Shown piece by piece: positions 1 to 9,380 of a stretch of DNA of 64,000 nucleotides (its first letter is position 1; each line of letters opens with the position of its first letter). The translations under genes were made by a program, and so were the position numbers. Source of the DNA: Rosettibacter primus (GTDB lineage Bacteria > Bacteroidota > Ignavibacteria > Ignavibacteriales > Melioribacteraceae); NCBI RefSeq assembly GCF_036860675.1, contig NZ_JAYKGK010000012.1, positions 27,513 to 91,512 of the forward strand, read 5' to 3'. A model generated the notes under the pieces. The model worked only from the letters and a program-made list of their open reading frames with translations, did not search any database and was not told where the DNA came from.

Positions 1-2910
1 TAGGTGTGAATTAATTGTGCTTAAAAGTCTGTAATATTTATTATCAATAAATTTAATTCTTACATCTTTTTGAATTTCTTCATTATCTCCAGCAATGCAG
101 GCTTTAACAAAGTTATTCAAAATTTCATCATCGAACATATGTTCAAATGCAATGTGGATTGGTTCAAGTTGCATTTCGATTAAAGCTCTTGCAACATTTG
201 GAACACCCTTGCCCTGTAATCTGCGGTCAAGTTTTTCCCAGTCACCATATTCATCATAAATTTCTCTGAAATCAATAAAAACTGCATATTTGAAAGCTCC
301 AAGTTCTACATAAAGTCCGTCAACATTAAAATCCAGCCCAGAACGAAGATATTCAAGATTGGTAACATGGTCTCGATAAATATAGTAATATTCTTTTGAG
401 CGTTTTAAGTTGAGTGCAGATGCTAAGGTTTTTGTATAGATTTCTTTTTTATCATTTACAGAAATTAATTTTGGAGTCGAACGAAATATTTTACCTGCAG
501 TGCTTTCAAATTTATTATTGTAAATAACAATAACTCTTTCATCATTAACATAATTTGAAAATGCAAAAACATTTTCGTTAACATGTCCATAGTTATCAAT
601 AAAATCATAGAACCAGAAATTTTCAATTGAACTGAACAAATATCTTTTTTTCATTAGAGGGAAAATTTCTTTTTCATGTCTATCAATCAAATATTGATTT
701 GGAGTTTCGTGATAATAAGCTTTTTGATATTCCATTCCATACTTTTCAATAAATCCTTCAATCTGTCCATGAGCAAACATTGGCAAGCCTGGCATTGTAA
801 CCATTAAAGTGCAGACACCAAAATATTTATCATCAGAACCAAATTGTTTAATAGCAGTTTCTTCATCAGGATTACTCATAAAATTTACATATCGTTTTAA
901 GATTTCGGGTTCAAATTCAAGTGTGTTAGTAATCAAATCCCGATATTTTTCATTTTCCTCTCTCATTAGCATATTCATAAAAGCAGAGTTATAAACGCGG
1001 TGCATTCCAAGAGTTCTTACAAAATAACCTTCGAGAAGCCAGAAAGCTTCGGCAAGCAAAAGTGTATTTGGCATTTCGGTATTAATTCTATCTACCACTT
1101 CGCGCCAGAATTCTACAGGAAATAATTTATCGAATTCCTCTTTTGTCATAGCAAAATCAGCACGAGAGGGGATATCGCCACCAGTGCCAGGTTCAGGATA
1201 CCAGAGTCTTGAGAAATGTCTTTTTGTTAAAGTCATTGCAGCATCAAAGCGAATGATTGAAAACTTTCTTGCTACTTCAAATATTTTTTGAATTACAGCT
1301 TCACGAACTTCCGGCAAAAGCATATTAAGTTGTGCAGTATCGTTCCAAGGCATATTTGTTCCATCATTGCCGTGATAAATATATCTTCTTTCACCTGTTC
1401 TATTATCAATTCTTTCGAACACAACTGCTGCATCAGTTCTTGTCCAGTATCCATCTTCAATTCTTATTGAAATTGATGGGTCATCAGATAAATCGGGTCC
1501 TGAAAAAGAATAATTTGGGAAAGGAGGAAAAGCAGTTTGAATAAAATATTCTGGATGTTCAACAATCCACTTAGAATAAATTCCTGTATGATTTGGGACC
1601 ATATCACTTGCTAAACGAATTCCAAATTTCTTTGCTCTTGCATTTAAATTTTGAAATGCCTCTTCTCCACCTAAATCAGCAGCAATTTGATAATCATAAA
1701 GTGAATAAGCCGAAGCAGCCGCTTCGATATTGCCCATCAAATGTTTTATTTTTTTTGAAGCACTGCTCCGCTCCCAGATTCCAATAAGCCATAAAGCATT
1801 AAATCCCCATCGTGAGAGTTGCCATAGTTCTTCATCTGGAATTTGGTCTAAAGTTTTTATGTGACGATGATATTTTTTTGACAGCTGGTCTAACCATACA
1901 TAAGTATTTTTTGCAATTAAAATTACATTAGGCATCCAGTCAGTATCTGCAGTAAACTGTTCAGGTTCTTCATAAGCTTTTGAAATATCATAAGCATATT
2001 TGTAGCCTGATTTTCCAAGTCTCAATAAATCTGCATCGCTTATTTTACCTTTATATTGAGGAGGAACTGCTGGCGGCGGACCACCACCTGCAATTGGTCC
2101 ATATTCTTCTTTAATGAAATCTTTGCTACTTAAAATTTTCTTTATAAATTTTTCATCAAGTAAAATACCCCATTTCTCTCGAATAAAATCGAGCTGTGCT
2201 TCAACATCATCTGGAGCTATTAGAATTGGAGTCTTGAAGAATGTAAATAAATCCTGATTATCTAGACCAAACTTTTTTTCCTGCTTAAAAAATTCTTCCA
2301 GTGTTTCAATTACTTTTTTATATAAATTTTTATTTGAAAAATAATTTTCATCAAAGAGTTCGATTATATTTTTGTTAACAGGATTAAAGTTAGCAAAGTA
2401 AAGAAGTGATAATTCTTCGAGTGTAATTTCCTGATTGGATTTGTTTTCTGTAAATGAATTCAAATAATCATAAGCACCAATTTTACCTCTATATACTTCA
2501 AGTGGTGGAAACAAATCAACAAATTCAAATAAAATTTTCCTAAGATTTTCTTCACCAAGTTCTTTTTGAAGATGATTTAATGCCTTTTGATAAACACCTG
2601 GATTAACCTGAAATTCATACTGTCTGAATAAATAATGATAAATCTCATCAATCAATGCCGATGCATTTAATTTGCCCGCCTGAACATAATCTTCTAATTT
2701 TCTTTTAGAATTTATTTTGTGAACAAAAACTCTAACAGAGTGAAAATCAGCAAATATTACATTTCCATTAATTGAAAAAATCTCATCTGAAAAATCGTAT
2801 TTCTTTCTAATTTCTCTTGCAATGTGAAATTCATACTTTGGAAATTTTCTATTCAAGAAAAAATCATCAGAATAATATTTGCAGCTTATTTTTGTGCAAT
2901 ATTTTTTCAT
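1..2910 (-). CDS. Alpha-amylase-family (GH13) glycosidase, 3' end outside window
   Basis: An open frame of 970 codons starts at the ATG at 2910 (MKKYCTKISC) and has no stop before base 1, so the C-terminus is missing. Roughly the first 270 residues are a lineage-specific, helix-rich region I cannot name. After it comes the WLIGIWERS segment and a GH13 barrel. All four GH13 regions can be read: DMVPNH (near 1600), RFDAAM with the presumed nucleophile D556, LLAEAFW with the presumed acid/base E621, and SNPDEE where the usual NHD is NPD but the Asp remains. It probably acts on alpha-glucans such as glycogen or starch. The substrate cannot be told from sequence, and no signal peptide is seen, so it is probably cytoplasmic. 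It is separated from mutS by 473 bp and transcribed divergently from it. Confidence 0.85.
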   Translation of the reverse strand, partial: MKKYCTKISCKYYSDDFFLNRKFPKYEFHIAREIRKKYDFSDEIFSINGNVIFADFHSVRVFVHKINSKRKLEDYVQAGKLNASALIDEIYHYLFRQYEFQVNPGVYQKALNHLQKELGEENLRKILFEFVDLFPPLEVYRGKIGAYDYLNSFTENKSNQEITLEELSLLYFANFNPVNKNIIELFDENYFSNKNLYKKVIETLEEFFKQEKKFGLDNQDLFTFFKTPILIAPDDVEAQLDFIREKWGILLDEKFIKKILSSKDFIKEEYGPIAGGGPPPAVPPQYKGKISDADLLRLGKSGYKYAYDISKAYEEPEQFTADTDWMPNVILIAKNTYVWLDQLSKKYHRHIKTLDQIPDEELWQLSRWGFNALWLIGIWERSSASKKIKHLMGNIEAAASAYSLYDYQIAADLGGEEAFQNLNARAKKFGIRLASDMVPNHTGIYSKWIVEHPEYFIQTAFPPFPNYSFSGPDLSDDPSISIRIEDGYWTRTDAAVVFERIDNRTGERRYIYHGNDGTNMPWNDTAQLNMLLPEVREAVIQKIFEVARKFSIIRFDAAMTLTKRHFSRLWYPEPGTGGDIPSRADFAMTKEEFDKLFPVEFWREVVDRINTEMPNTLLLAEAFWLLEGYFVRTLGMHRVYNSAFMNMLMREENEKYRDLITNTLEFEPEILKRYVNFMSNPDEETAIKQFGSDDKYFGVCTLMVTMPGLPMFAHGQIEGFIEKYGMEYQKAYYHETPNQYLIDRHEKEIFPLMKKRYLFSSIENFWFYDFIDNYGHVNENVFAFSNYVNDERVIVIYNNKFESTAGKIFRSTPKLISVNDKKEIYTKTLASALNLKRSKEYYYIYRDHVTNLEYLRSGLDFNVDGLYVELGAFKYAVFIDFREIYDEYGDWEKLDRRLQGKGVPNVARALIEMQLEPIHIAFEHMFDDEILNNFVKACIAGDNEEIQKDVRIKFIDNKYYRLLSTINSHL

Positions 2911-3383
2911 TTTGACAAAATTAATTTCAAATCCAGTTACAATATAATTAATTAAGTTTTCTGATTAAACCATAATTATGATTAATGGCTTAAATAAATT
3001 CTTCCATCTATTATCGAAAATTTATGAAAGTATTTTAATAAGGCTTAAAAGCAGAATATCAAGCAACAAAATTCTGATAATGACTGACTTTTTAGTTCAG
3101 TTCACAAAAATTTAGTTGATGGTTAAAAGCTCTGTCAAATAAAAATAGAAAAATTGAGTCTCAGTTTTCAAATAATTTTCGTTTCAAAATCAGAGCTAAC
3201 AAAAAATTTTTCAATTTTAAAACCTGTGAGAATCTATCAAAATCTGTGTTTTCAGTGTTTCAAAAAGAAATTTTAAAATTCTGTATAAATTTTTCATCCA
3301 TTCAATTTGAGTAATCTATTAAGTTTAATTGTGATTAGTTCAACATTATAGTATATTTTTCAGCCAAAAATTAGATTTTTTAT
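2911..3383. other. Intergenic region between divergent GH13 gene and mutS
   Basis: This is 473 bp of very AT-rich sequence with no plausible gene on either strand and no tRNA-like fold. It must hold the divergent promoters of the GH13 gene and mutS, but I cannot pick them with confidence. Around 3233-3270 there is a CTGTG-A-GAATC...AAAATC-TGTG motif that resembles the inside of the MITE-like element at 39091-39196, possibly an old dispersed-repeat relic. Confidence 0.4.
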
Positions 3384-5999
3384 ATGTCAATTACACCGTT
3401 GATGGCTCAATATGCAAGGATAAAAGAACAATACCCGGATACTATTTTATTGTTCAGGGTTGGAGATTTTTTTGAAACTTTTGAAGAAGATGCAAAAATA
3501 GCTTCAAAAGTTCTTGGGATTACATTAACAAAGCGTTCTAACGGTGTAGCAGAAGACGTGCCACTTGCAGGTTTTCCACATCATGCAATAGATACTTACT
3601 TACCTAAACTTGTTCGTGCCGGTTATCGTGTTGCAGTATGTGAACAAATGGAAGACCCAAAATTTGCTAAGGGAATTGTTAAACGAGAAGTAATTGAAGT
3701 TGTAACTCCCGGTGTTGCTTTCTCTGAAAAGCTTCTTGACCACAAAAAAAATAATTATCTTCTTTCAATCTATATTCAAAATGATATTGCTGGACTTGCA
3801 TTCTGTGACATTTCAACAGGTGAATTTCAAACTTATGAAGTAAAAAAATCTGAGTTAAACAGTCAATTTGGTTTAATAAATCCATCTGAAATTTTAATTC
3901 CAAAAAAATTAAAAAATGAACTTGAACCATTGATTCAAAAGTATGCTACAAATGCACGAATCACAAAAATTGATGACTGGATTTTTGATTATGAATACTG
4001 CTCGGAACTTTTGATGAATCATTTTAATGTGAAAACTTTGAAAGGATTTGGAATTGAAAATTTAAATGCAGCCATTTGTGCATCAGGTGCAGCATTAAAC
4101 TATTTACGCGAAACTCAAAGAGCTAATCTTCCGCATATAAGTAAAATCAGCCATTACAATCCATCTGATTACATGATTCTTGATTATTCTACAAAAAGAA
4201 ATCTTGAAATACTATACACAATGCAAGAAGGAGAACGAGAAGGTTCTTTAATTTCAATTCTTGATAGAACTCAAACTGCAATGGGAGGACGATTACTTAA
4301 AAAATGGATTACTGCACCACTCAAAAAGCTTGAGCCAATTCTTAAACGTCAGGAATGTGTTGAAGAATTTTTTAATAATAAATCATTAAGAAAAAATTTA
4401 CAGGCAGAACTGAAAGAAATTGGTGATTTAGAAAGATTAATTTCGAAAGTATGCACTGGAAGAATTAATCCTCGTGAGTTAATAAATCTCAAAACATCTC
4501 TAAAAAAAATACCACTAATAAAACAACTTCTTGACCAGACAAAAGCAGAAACATTAAGAACAATTAATGAGAGGCTTAACAGTTTAGATTGGCTGATAGA
4601 AAAAATTGAAAAGGCAATAGTTGATGACCCGCCTCTTACAATTTCAGATGGTGGTGTAATCAGAAATGGATATAATCCTGAACTTGATGAATTAAGGCAA
4701 TTATCAACAAATGCAAAAGAATGGATTTCAAACCTTCAGAAAACTGAAAGAGAAAGAACTAAAATTCCTTCTCTAAAAGTAAGTTACAACAAAGTCTTTG
4801 GTTACTATATTGAAATCAGTCATGCCAATAAAGATAAAGTTCCTGAAAATTACATACGAAAACAAACACTCGTAAATTGCGAGCGATACATTACTCCAGA
4901 ATTAAAAGAATATGAAGAAAAAATTTTAAATGCTCAGGAAAACATATCAAAACTCGAATATGAATTATTTGAGCAAGTAAGATCTGCTGCAGCATCAGCA
5001 GTGCAGGAAATTCAGGAAAATGCAAGGCTGATTGCTATGCTTGATTGTTTTCAATCACTTGCTGATTGTGCAGAAGATTATAATTATGTAAAACCTGTTA
5101 TTGATGAATCCGATGTAATTGAAATTATAGATGGACGCCATCCTGTTGTAGAAAGAATATTGCCGCCTGGAGAAAAATTCACACCGAACAGCTGTAAACT
5201 TTCTTCTTCCGAAAATCAAATTATTATTTTAACCGGACCAAATATGGCAGGCAAATCAGTATATCTGCGGCAAGTTGGATTAATTGTGCTTTTAGCACAA
5301 ATTGGTTCATTCGTTCCTGCTAAAGAAGCCCGCATAGGTCTGGTTGATAGAATTTTTACTCGCGTTGGTGCAAGCGACAATATTGCTTCTGGCGAAAGTA
5401 CATTTTTAGTTGAAATGCAAGAAGCAGCAAATATATTAAATAATGCTACAAGCAAAAGTTTGATTTTACTTGACGAAATTGGAAGAGGAACAAGTACTTT
5501 TGATGGAATCTCAATTGCATGGGCAATAACTGAATATCTGCATGATTATCCTAACTTGAATGCAAAAACACTCTTTGCAACTCACTATCATGAATTAAAT
5601 GAGATGGCTCAATTGTTCCCAAGAATAAAAAATTACAAAGTAGAAGTTCGTGAATATGGGGATAAAGTAATTTTTCTTCACAAAGTTACACCAGGAAGTG
5701 CAGACCACAGTTACGGAATTCAGGTAGCACAAATGGCAGGATTGCCAGAATTTGTAACTAAGAGAGCAAAACAAATTCTTGAAAATCTTGAAAGCAAAGA
5801 ACTAACTCCTTACGAAGTCAAAAAAGCCAAACTTGCTAAAATGAAATATCAGGATAGTTATCAAATAAGTTTATTTGAAATGAAAGATGATGAACTTCGA
5901 AAAGAAATTTCTGATATCCCAATTGAAAATTTAACTCCACTTGAAGCTCTTAATAAATTAAATGAACTAAAAAAGAAAGTAGATGAGAAAAAAGATTAA
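3384..5999 (+). CDS. mutS: DNA mismatch repair protein MutS
   Basis: The product is an 871-aa MutS1-type mismatch-recognition ATPase, which binds mispairs and recruits MutL. The N-terminal mismatch-binding motif GDFFETF supplies the conserved Phe-x-Glu (F29, E31). The middle lever/clamp domains follow. The ABC-type ATPase has Walker A GPNMAGKS at 618-625, Walker B ending LLDEIGRGTS (D697, E698) and the ATHYHEL switch. Length and domain order match E. coli MutS, so this is the repair enzyme rather than MutS2 (no Smr domain). The stop sits 1 nt before the next lipoprotein ATG, so the two are probably co-transcribed. Confidence 0.98.
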   Translation: MSITPLMAQYARIKEQYPDTILLFRVGDFFETFEEDAKIASKVLGITLTKRSNGVAEDVPLAGFPHHAIDTYLPKLVRAGYRVAVCEQMEDPKFAKGIVKREVIEVVTPGVAFSEKLLDHKKNNYLLSIYIQNDIAGLAFCDISTGEFQTYEVKKSELNSQFGLINPSEILIPKKLKNELEPLIQKYATNARITKIDDWIFDYEYCSELLMNHFNVKTLKGFGIENLNAAICASGAALNYLRETQRANLPHISKISHYNPSDYMILDYSTKRNLEILYTMQEGEREGSLISILDRTQTAMGGRLLKKWITAPLKKLEPILKRQECVEEFFNNKSLRKNLQAELKEIGDLERLISKVCTGRINPRELINLKTSLKKIPLIKQLLDQTKAETLRTINERLNSLDWLIEKIEKAIVDDPPLTISDGGVIRNGYNPELDELRQLSTNAKEWISNLQKTERERTKIPSLKVSYNKVFGYYIEISHANKDKVPENYIRKQTLVNCERYITPELKEYEEKILNAQENISKLEYELFEQVRSAAASAVQEIQENARLIAMLDCFQSLADCAEDYNYVKPVIDESDVIEIIDGRHPVVERILPPGEKFTPNSCKLSSSENQIIILTGPNMAGKSVYLRQVGLIVLLAQIGSFVPAKEARIGLVDRIFTRVGASDNIASGESTFLVEMQEAANILNNATSKSLILLDEIGRGTSTFDGISIAWAITEYLHDYPNLNAKTLFATHYHELNEMAQLFPRIKNYKVEVREYGDKVIFLHKVTPGSADHSYGIQVAQMAGLPEFVTKRAKQILENLESKELTPYEVKKAKLAKMKYQDSYQISLFEMKDDELRKEISDIPIENLTPLEALNKLNELKKKVDEKKD

Positions 6000-6000
6000 T

Positions 6001-6609
6001 ATGAAATATTCATTAATAGCAATTTTATTTTTTCTGCTTTTTTCTTGCGGACAAAAATATACTGAAGAAGAAATTAATTATATCAAATCAATTGAAGAAC
6101 AAAGAAAAATTAAAAATGAGTATATGAAAAATGACCCTGCTTCCCCATTTAATTACAAAGGCAAAGTAGAATTTCATGAATTAAAATATTTTGATGTTGA
6201 CCCAAAATTTGTTTTCAAAAGTAAATTATATGAGTATAATCCAAAAGATACCATAACAATTTATGGAACGAAGGGAGAAGCAAGAAAAGCAGTAAGATTT
6301 GGATATGTTCTAATTAATTATGAAAACAAAGAATACAAAGTTAATGTATATGAAGGAACAACAAAGTCTGGAGAAAAATATTATTCAATCTGGTTTACAG
6401 ACAAAACTACAAATAAAGAAACTTATGGTGTTGGAAGATACCTCGATTTTGAAAAACATAATAATCCAGATTATATTTATATCATAGATTTTAACTTAGC
6501 ATATAATCCATATTGTGCATACAGTCCAAATTACTCGTGTGCAATTCCGACAAAGGAAGATTTTATACCAATAGAAATAAAAGCAGGAGAAAAAAAATTT
6601 CATAATTAG
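6001..6609 (+). CDS. Hypothetical lipoprotein
   Basis: The product is about 202 aa and matches no family I recognise. From the ATG at 6001 it begins MKYSLIAILFFLLFSCGQ, a classic lipoprotein signal with lipobox LFSC, so it should be lipidated and envelope-bound. An in-frame ATG at 5983, inside mutS, would put a charged MRKKIN in front. I prefer 6001 because it lies just past the mutS stop and gives a normal signal peptide. The mature part is rich in Lys, Glu and aromatic residues, has no transmembrane helix and looks like a beta-rich soluble domain. Its place between mutS and aroF says little about its role. Confidence 0.7.
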   Translation: MKYSLIAILFFLLFSCGQKYTEEEINYIKSIEEQRKIKNEYMKNDPASPFNYKGKVEFHELKYFDVDPKFVFKSKLYEYNPKDTITIYGTKGEARKAVRFGYVLINYENKEYKVNVYEGTTKSGEKYYSIWFTDKTTNKETYGVGRYLDFEKHNNPDYIYIIDFNLAYNPYCAYSPNYSCAIPTKEDFIPIEIKAGEKKFHN

Positions 6610-6623
6610 AAAGGAGTAAAAAA

Positions 6624-7637
6624 GTGGTAGTAATACTTGAAAGACATGCAACACCAGAACAAATTGAAAATGTAATTAAACATCTCGAAGGATTTGGATT
6701 TCAGGTTCATAAATCTGTTGGAGCCGAAAGAACAATACTCGGTGCAATTGGAGTAAAACCTGACTTCGATATTAGAAAAGTAAGCATACTCGAAGGAGTT
6801 GAAGAAGTTTATCGTGTTACAACTCCATATAAATTAGCAAGTAGAAATTTCAAAGAAGACAATACAATTATAAAAATAAAAGATGTAGAAATTGGCGGTA
6901 ATAAAGTTGTAATGATGGCTGGTCCCTGTTCAGTTGAAAATGAGGACCAGATTTTTAGACTTGCCGAAGTAGTTGCAAAATCAGGTGCAAAAATTTTAAG
7001 AGGTGGTGCATTTAAGCCAAGAACTTCTCCATATTCATTTCAGGGATTGGGAGAAGAAGGTTTGAAAATGATGCGCGCAGCAGCTGATAAATACAATTTA
7101 CTTGTAATTACTGAAGTAATGCAAATAAGTCACATTGAATTAATTGAGCCTTACACAGATATATTCCAGGTTGGTGCACGCAATATGCAAAACTTCCCGT
7201 TACTAAAAGAACTTGGCAATGTTAAAAAACCAGTTATGTTAAAAAGAGGAATTGCTGCTACAATTGAAGAATGGTTAATGTCAGCTGAATATATTTTAAG
7301 CGGTGGGAATAATAATGTTATGCTCTGTGAAAGAGGAATAAGAACATTTGAAAATGCAACAAGAAACACTTTTGATTTATCTGCAATCCCGGTGGTTCAC
7401 AAAAAAAGTCATCTGCCTGTAATTGCCGACCCATCACATGCAACCGGGATGAGAGATCAGGTTCCACCAATGGCGCGTGCAGCTGTTGCAGCTGGAGCTG
7501 ATGGTTTGATGATTGAAATTCACGATGACCCTGAAAATGCTCTTTCTGATGGTCCACAAGCTCTATATCCAGATACTTTTCAAAAATTAATGAAAGAACT
7601 TCGTTTAATTGCTCAAGCTATTGGAAGGGATTTCTAA
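6624..7637 (+). CDS. aroF: 3-deoxy-7-phosphoheptulonate (DAHP) synthase, AroA-I-beta type
   Basis: This is the first enzyme of the shikimate pathway; it condenses phosphoenolpyruvate and erythrose 4-phosphate. It has 337 aa. Residues 1-70 (MVVILERHATPEQIENV) form the ferredoxin-like regulatory domain typical of the Thermotoga-like I-beta class, usually the site of aromatic feedback. The barrel follows, with MMAGPCSVEN, LRGGAFKPRTSPYSFQG, VGARNMQN and IADPSHATG, the PEP and metal-binding signatures. It starts at GTG 6624 behind the ribosome site AAAGGAG. Its stop directly abuts tyrA (0 nt), so the two form an aromatic-amino-acid pair. Confidence 0.96.
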   Translation: MVVILERHATPEQIENVIKHLEGFGFQVHKSVGAERTILGAIGVKPDFDIRKVSILEGVEEVYRVTTPYKLASRNFKEDNTIIKIKDVEIGGNKVVMMAGPCSVENEDQIFRLAEVVAKSGAKILRGGAFKPRTSPYSFQGLGEEGLKMMRAAADKYNLLVITEVMQISHIELIEPYTDIFQVGARNMQNFPLLKELGNVKKPVMLKRGIAATIEEWLMSAEYILSGGNNNVMLCERGIRTFENATRNTFDLSAIPVVHKKSHLPVIADPSHATGMRDQVPPMARAAVAAGADGLMIEIHDDPENALSDGPQALYPDTFQKLMKELRLIAQAIGRDF

Positions 7638-8720
7638 TTGGAAATCAAAAAAATTTCTATAATTGGTTTAGGATTAATCGGCGGTTCGCTGGCAAAAGCA
7701 TTGAGGAGAAACAATTTGAATTTTTTTATCTCTGCCTTCGACCGCCCTCAAATTTTAGAACAGGCTTTAAATGACAAAGTTATTGACCAGAAGCTCAATA
7801 ATATCGAAGAAGCTCTTAATTCTGATTTAATTTTTTTATGTCTTCCGGTAGATTTATCAATTTCAGCATTCAAAGAATTAATTCCAAAACTAAAAGAAAA
7901 TCAAATTATAACCGATGTATGTGGAGTAAAAGAAATATTTCACCAAATCTGGAATGAAAATAATTCAAAAGGTTTTTACATCGGCGGTCACCCAATGACC
8001 GGTAAAGAAAAAAGTGGATATGAAAATTCTGAATCGACACTTTTTGAAAATTGTGTTTATATCTTAAGTGATACAGCAAAAGAATTTGCTTTCATTCAAT
8101 TATTCACAAATATTATTCATCAAATTGGTGCAAGAATAACTTTTCTAAATCCTAAAGTTCATGATATTATTGTTGCTGCAGTAAGTCACCTCCCCCAGAT
8201 AGTTGCTGTTTCTTTAATTAATTCTGCTGCATTAAAAGACAGTGATATTAACTTTTTTGATTATGCTGCCGGCGGATTTAGAGATATGACAAGAATTGCA
8301 TCGAGTGACTTTTCTATATGGGAATCAATTATCAAACTGAACAACAAAAATATTCTTCAGGCAATTGATAATTTTATTTTTAATCTCGAAGAAATTAAGA
8401 AATCAATCATAAAAAATGACTTAAAGAAAATTGCACAAAAATTTGAAAGTGCAAGAAGCAAAAGAGATGAAATTCCCAAGAACACAAAAGGATTTTTATC
8501 CCCGCTTCATGACATTTTTGTTTTTGTTAAAGATGAACCCGGTGTTCTAAGCAAAATTACAACGGCATTATTCCATGCAGGTATAAATATCAAAGATATT
8601 GAACTGCTGAAAATAAGAGAAGGAACAGGCGGAACTTTTAGAATCTCGTTTGAATCAAAAGATGCAGCTGACAGAGCAAAAAATATAATCGAAGAATTAG
8701 GTTTTACAACAAGAATTTAG
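7638..8720 (+). CDS. tyrA: Prephenate dehydrogenase with C-terminal ACT domain
   Basis: This enzyme oxidatively decarboxylates prephenate to 4-hydroxyphenylpyruvate with NAD(P) on the tyrosine branch. It has 360 aa. The Rossmann motif GLGLIGGS is at 9-16, catalytic-domain signatures GGHPMTGKEKSG and AAVSHLPQ follow, and a C-terminal ACT domain (VFVKDEPGVLSKIT) is the probable tyrosine-sensing module. Translation starts at TTG 7638, immediately after the aroF stop; the next in-frame ATG lies beyond the Rossmann motif, so TTG is required. The weak start and zero spacing suggest translational coupling to aroF. Confidence 0.95.
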   Translation: MEIKKISIIGLGLIGGSLAKALRRNNLNFFISAFDRPQILEQALNDKVIDQKLNNIEEALNSDLIFLCLPVDLSISAFKELIPKLKENQIITDVCGVKEIFHQIWNENNSKGFYIGGHPMTGKEKSGYENSESTLFENCVYILSDTAKEFAFIQLFTNIIHQIGARITFLNPKVHDIIVAAVSHLPQIVAVSLINSAALKDSDINFFDYAAGGFRDMTRIASSDFSIWESIIKLNNKNILQAIDNFIFNLEEIKKSIIKNDLKKIAQKFESARSKRDEIPKNTKGFLSPLHDIFVFVKDEPGVLSKITTALFHAGINIKDIELLKIREGTGGTFRISFESKDAADRAKNIIEELGFTTRI

Positions 8721-8723
8721 ATA

Positions 8724-8744
8724 TTTCATTTTACACAAATGAAA
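8724..8744 (+). terminator. Possible AT-rich hairpin terminator after tyrA
   Basis: TTTCATTT and AAATGAAA form an 8-bp perfect stem around a 5-nt TACAC loop, just after the tyrA stop and before efp. There is no clear U-tract and the stem is A/T-rich, so it may only attenuate transcription. Confidence 0.35.
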
Positions 8745-8803
8745 ATAAATTTCTAATTAACTATTTTTACGCCGCAAATTTTTAAGCAATAGGAGAAATT
8801 TCT

Positions 8804-9367
8804 ATGGCAACAACTTCGGACTTCAGACCAGGAATGGTTATTAGATGGAATAATGAATTGTGGACAATCGTTGAATTTCAGCATGTTAATCCAGGCAACT
8901 GGCGTGCTTTTGTTAGAACAAAATTAAAAAATATGAAAACCGGAAGAGTTCTCGAAAATAGATTCCGTGCAGGTGAATCTGTTGATGAAGTTAGAGTTGA
9001 ACGAAGACAATTTCAATATCTCTACAGAGACGGTGCTGATTATGTTGTTATGGATAATGAAACATTCGAACAAATTAATATTGCTCCAGAATTAATTGGT
9101 GAAGGACAAAAATTCTTAAAAGAAAATACAGTGATTGATATTCTTTTTGATGACACACAAATTGTTGCAATTGAATTACCAATTTTTGTAACACTTGAAG
9201 TTACACAAACAGAACCCGGCGTAAAAGGCGATACAGTTTCTAATGTTATGAAACCTGCTACACTTGAAACCGGTGCCGTAGTGAATGTTCCTCTTTTTAT
9301 AAATCAAGGTGATAAAATTAAAATTGATACTCGAACCGGTGAATATGTTGAAAGAGTGAAAGAATAA
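8804..9367 (+). CDS. efp: Translation elongation factor P, unusual loop tip
   Basis: This is EF-P, which enters the ribosomal E site and relieves stalling at consecutive prolines. It has 187 aa with the three beta-barrel domains of the family; the KOW-like N-terminal domain begins ATTSDFRPGMVIRW and the C-terminus has GDKIKIDTRTGEYVERVKE. Its start is the ATG at 8804 behind AGGAG. The domain I loop reads HVNPGNWRAF, so the residue that is Lys34 in E. coli (PGKGQAF) is Asn32 here, as in green sulfur bacterial EF-P (PGNLRAF, from memory). Lysylation or 5-aminopentanol addition at the usual tip residue is therefore ruled out. The nearby R34 is two residues further on. Confidence 0.97.
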   Translation: MATTSDFRPGMVIRWNNELWTIVEFQHVNPGNWRAFVRTKLKNMKTGRVLENRFRAGESVDEVRVERRQFQYLYRDGADYVVMDNETFEQINIAPELIGEGQKFLKENTVIDILFDDTQIVAIELPIFVTLEVTQTEPGVKGDTVSNVMKPATLETGAVVNVPLFINQGDKIKIDTRTGEYVERVKE

Positions 9368-9380
9368 TTGAAGAGAAGCT

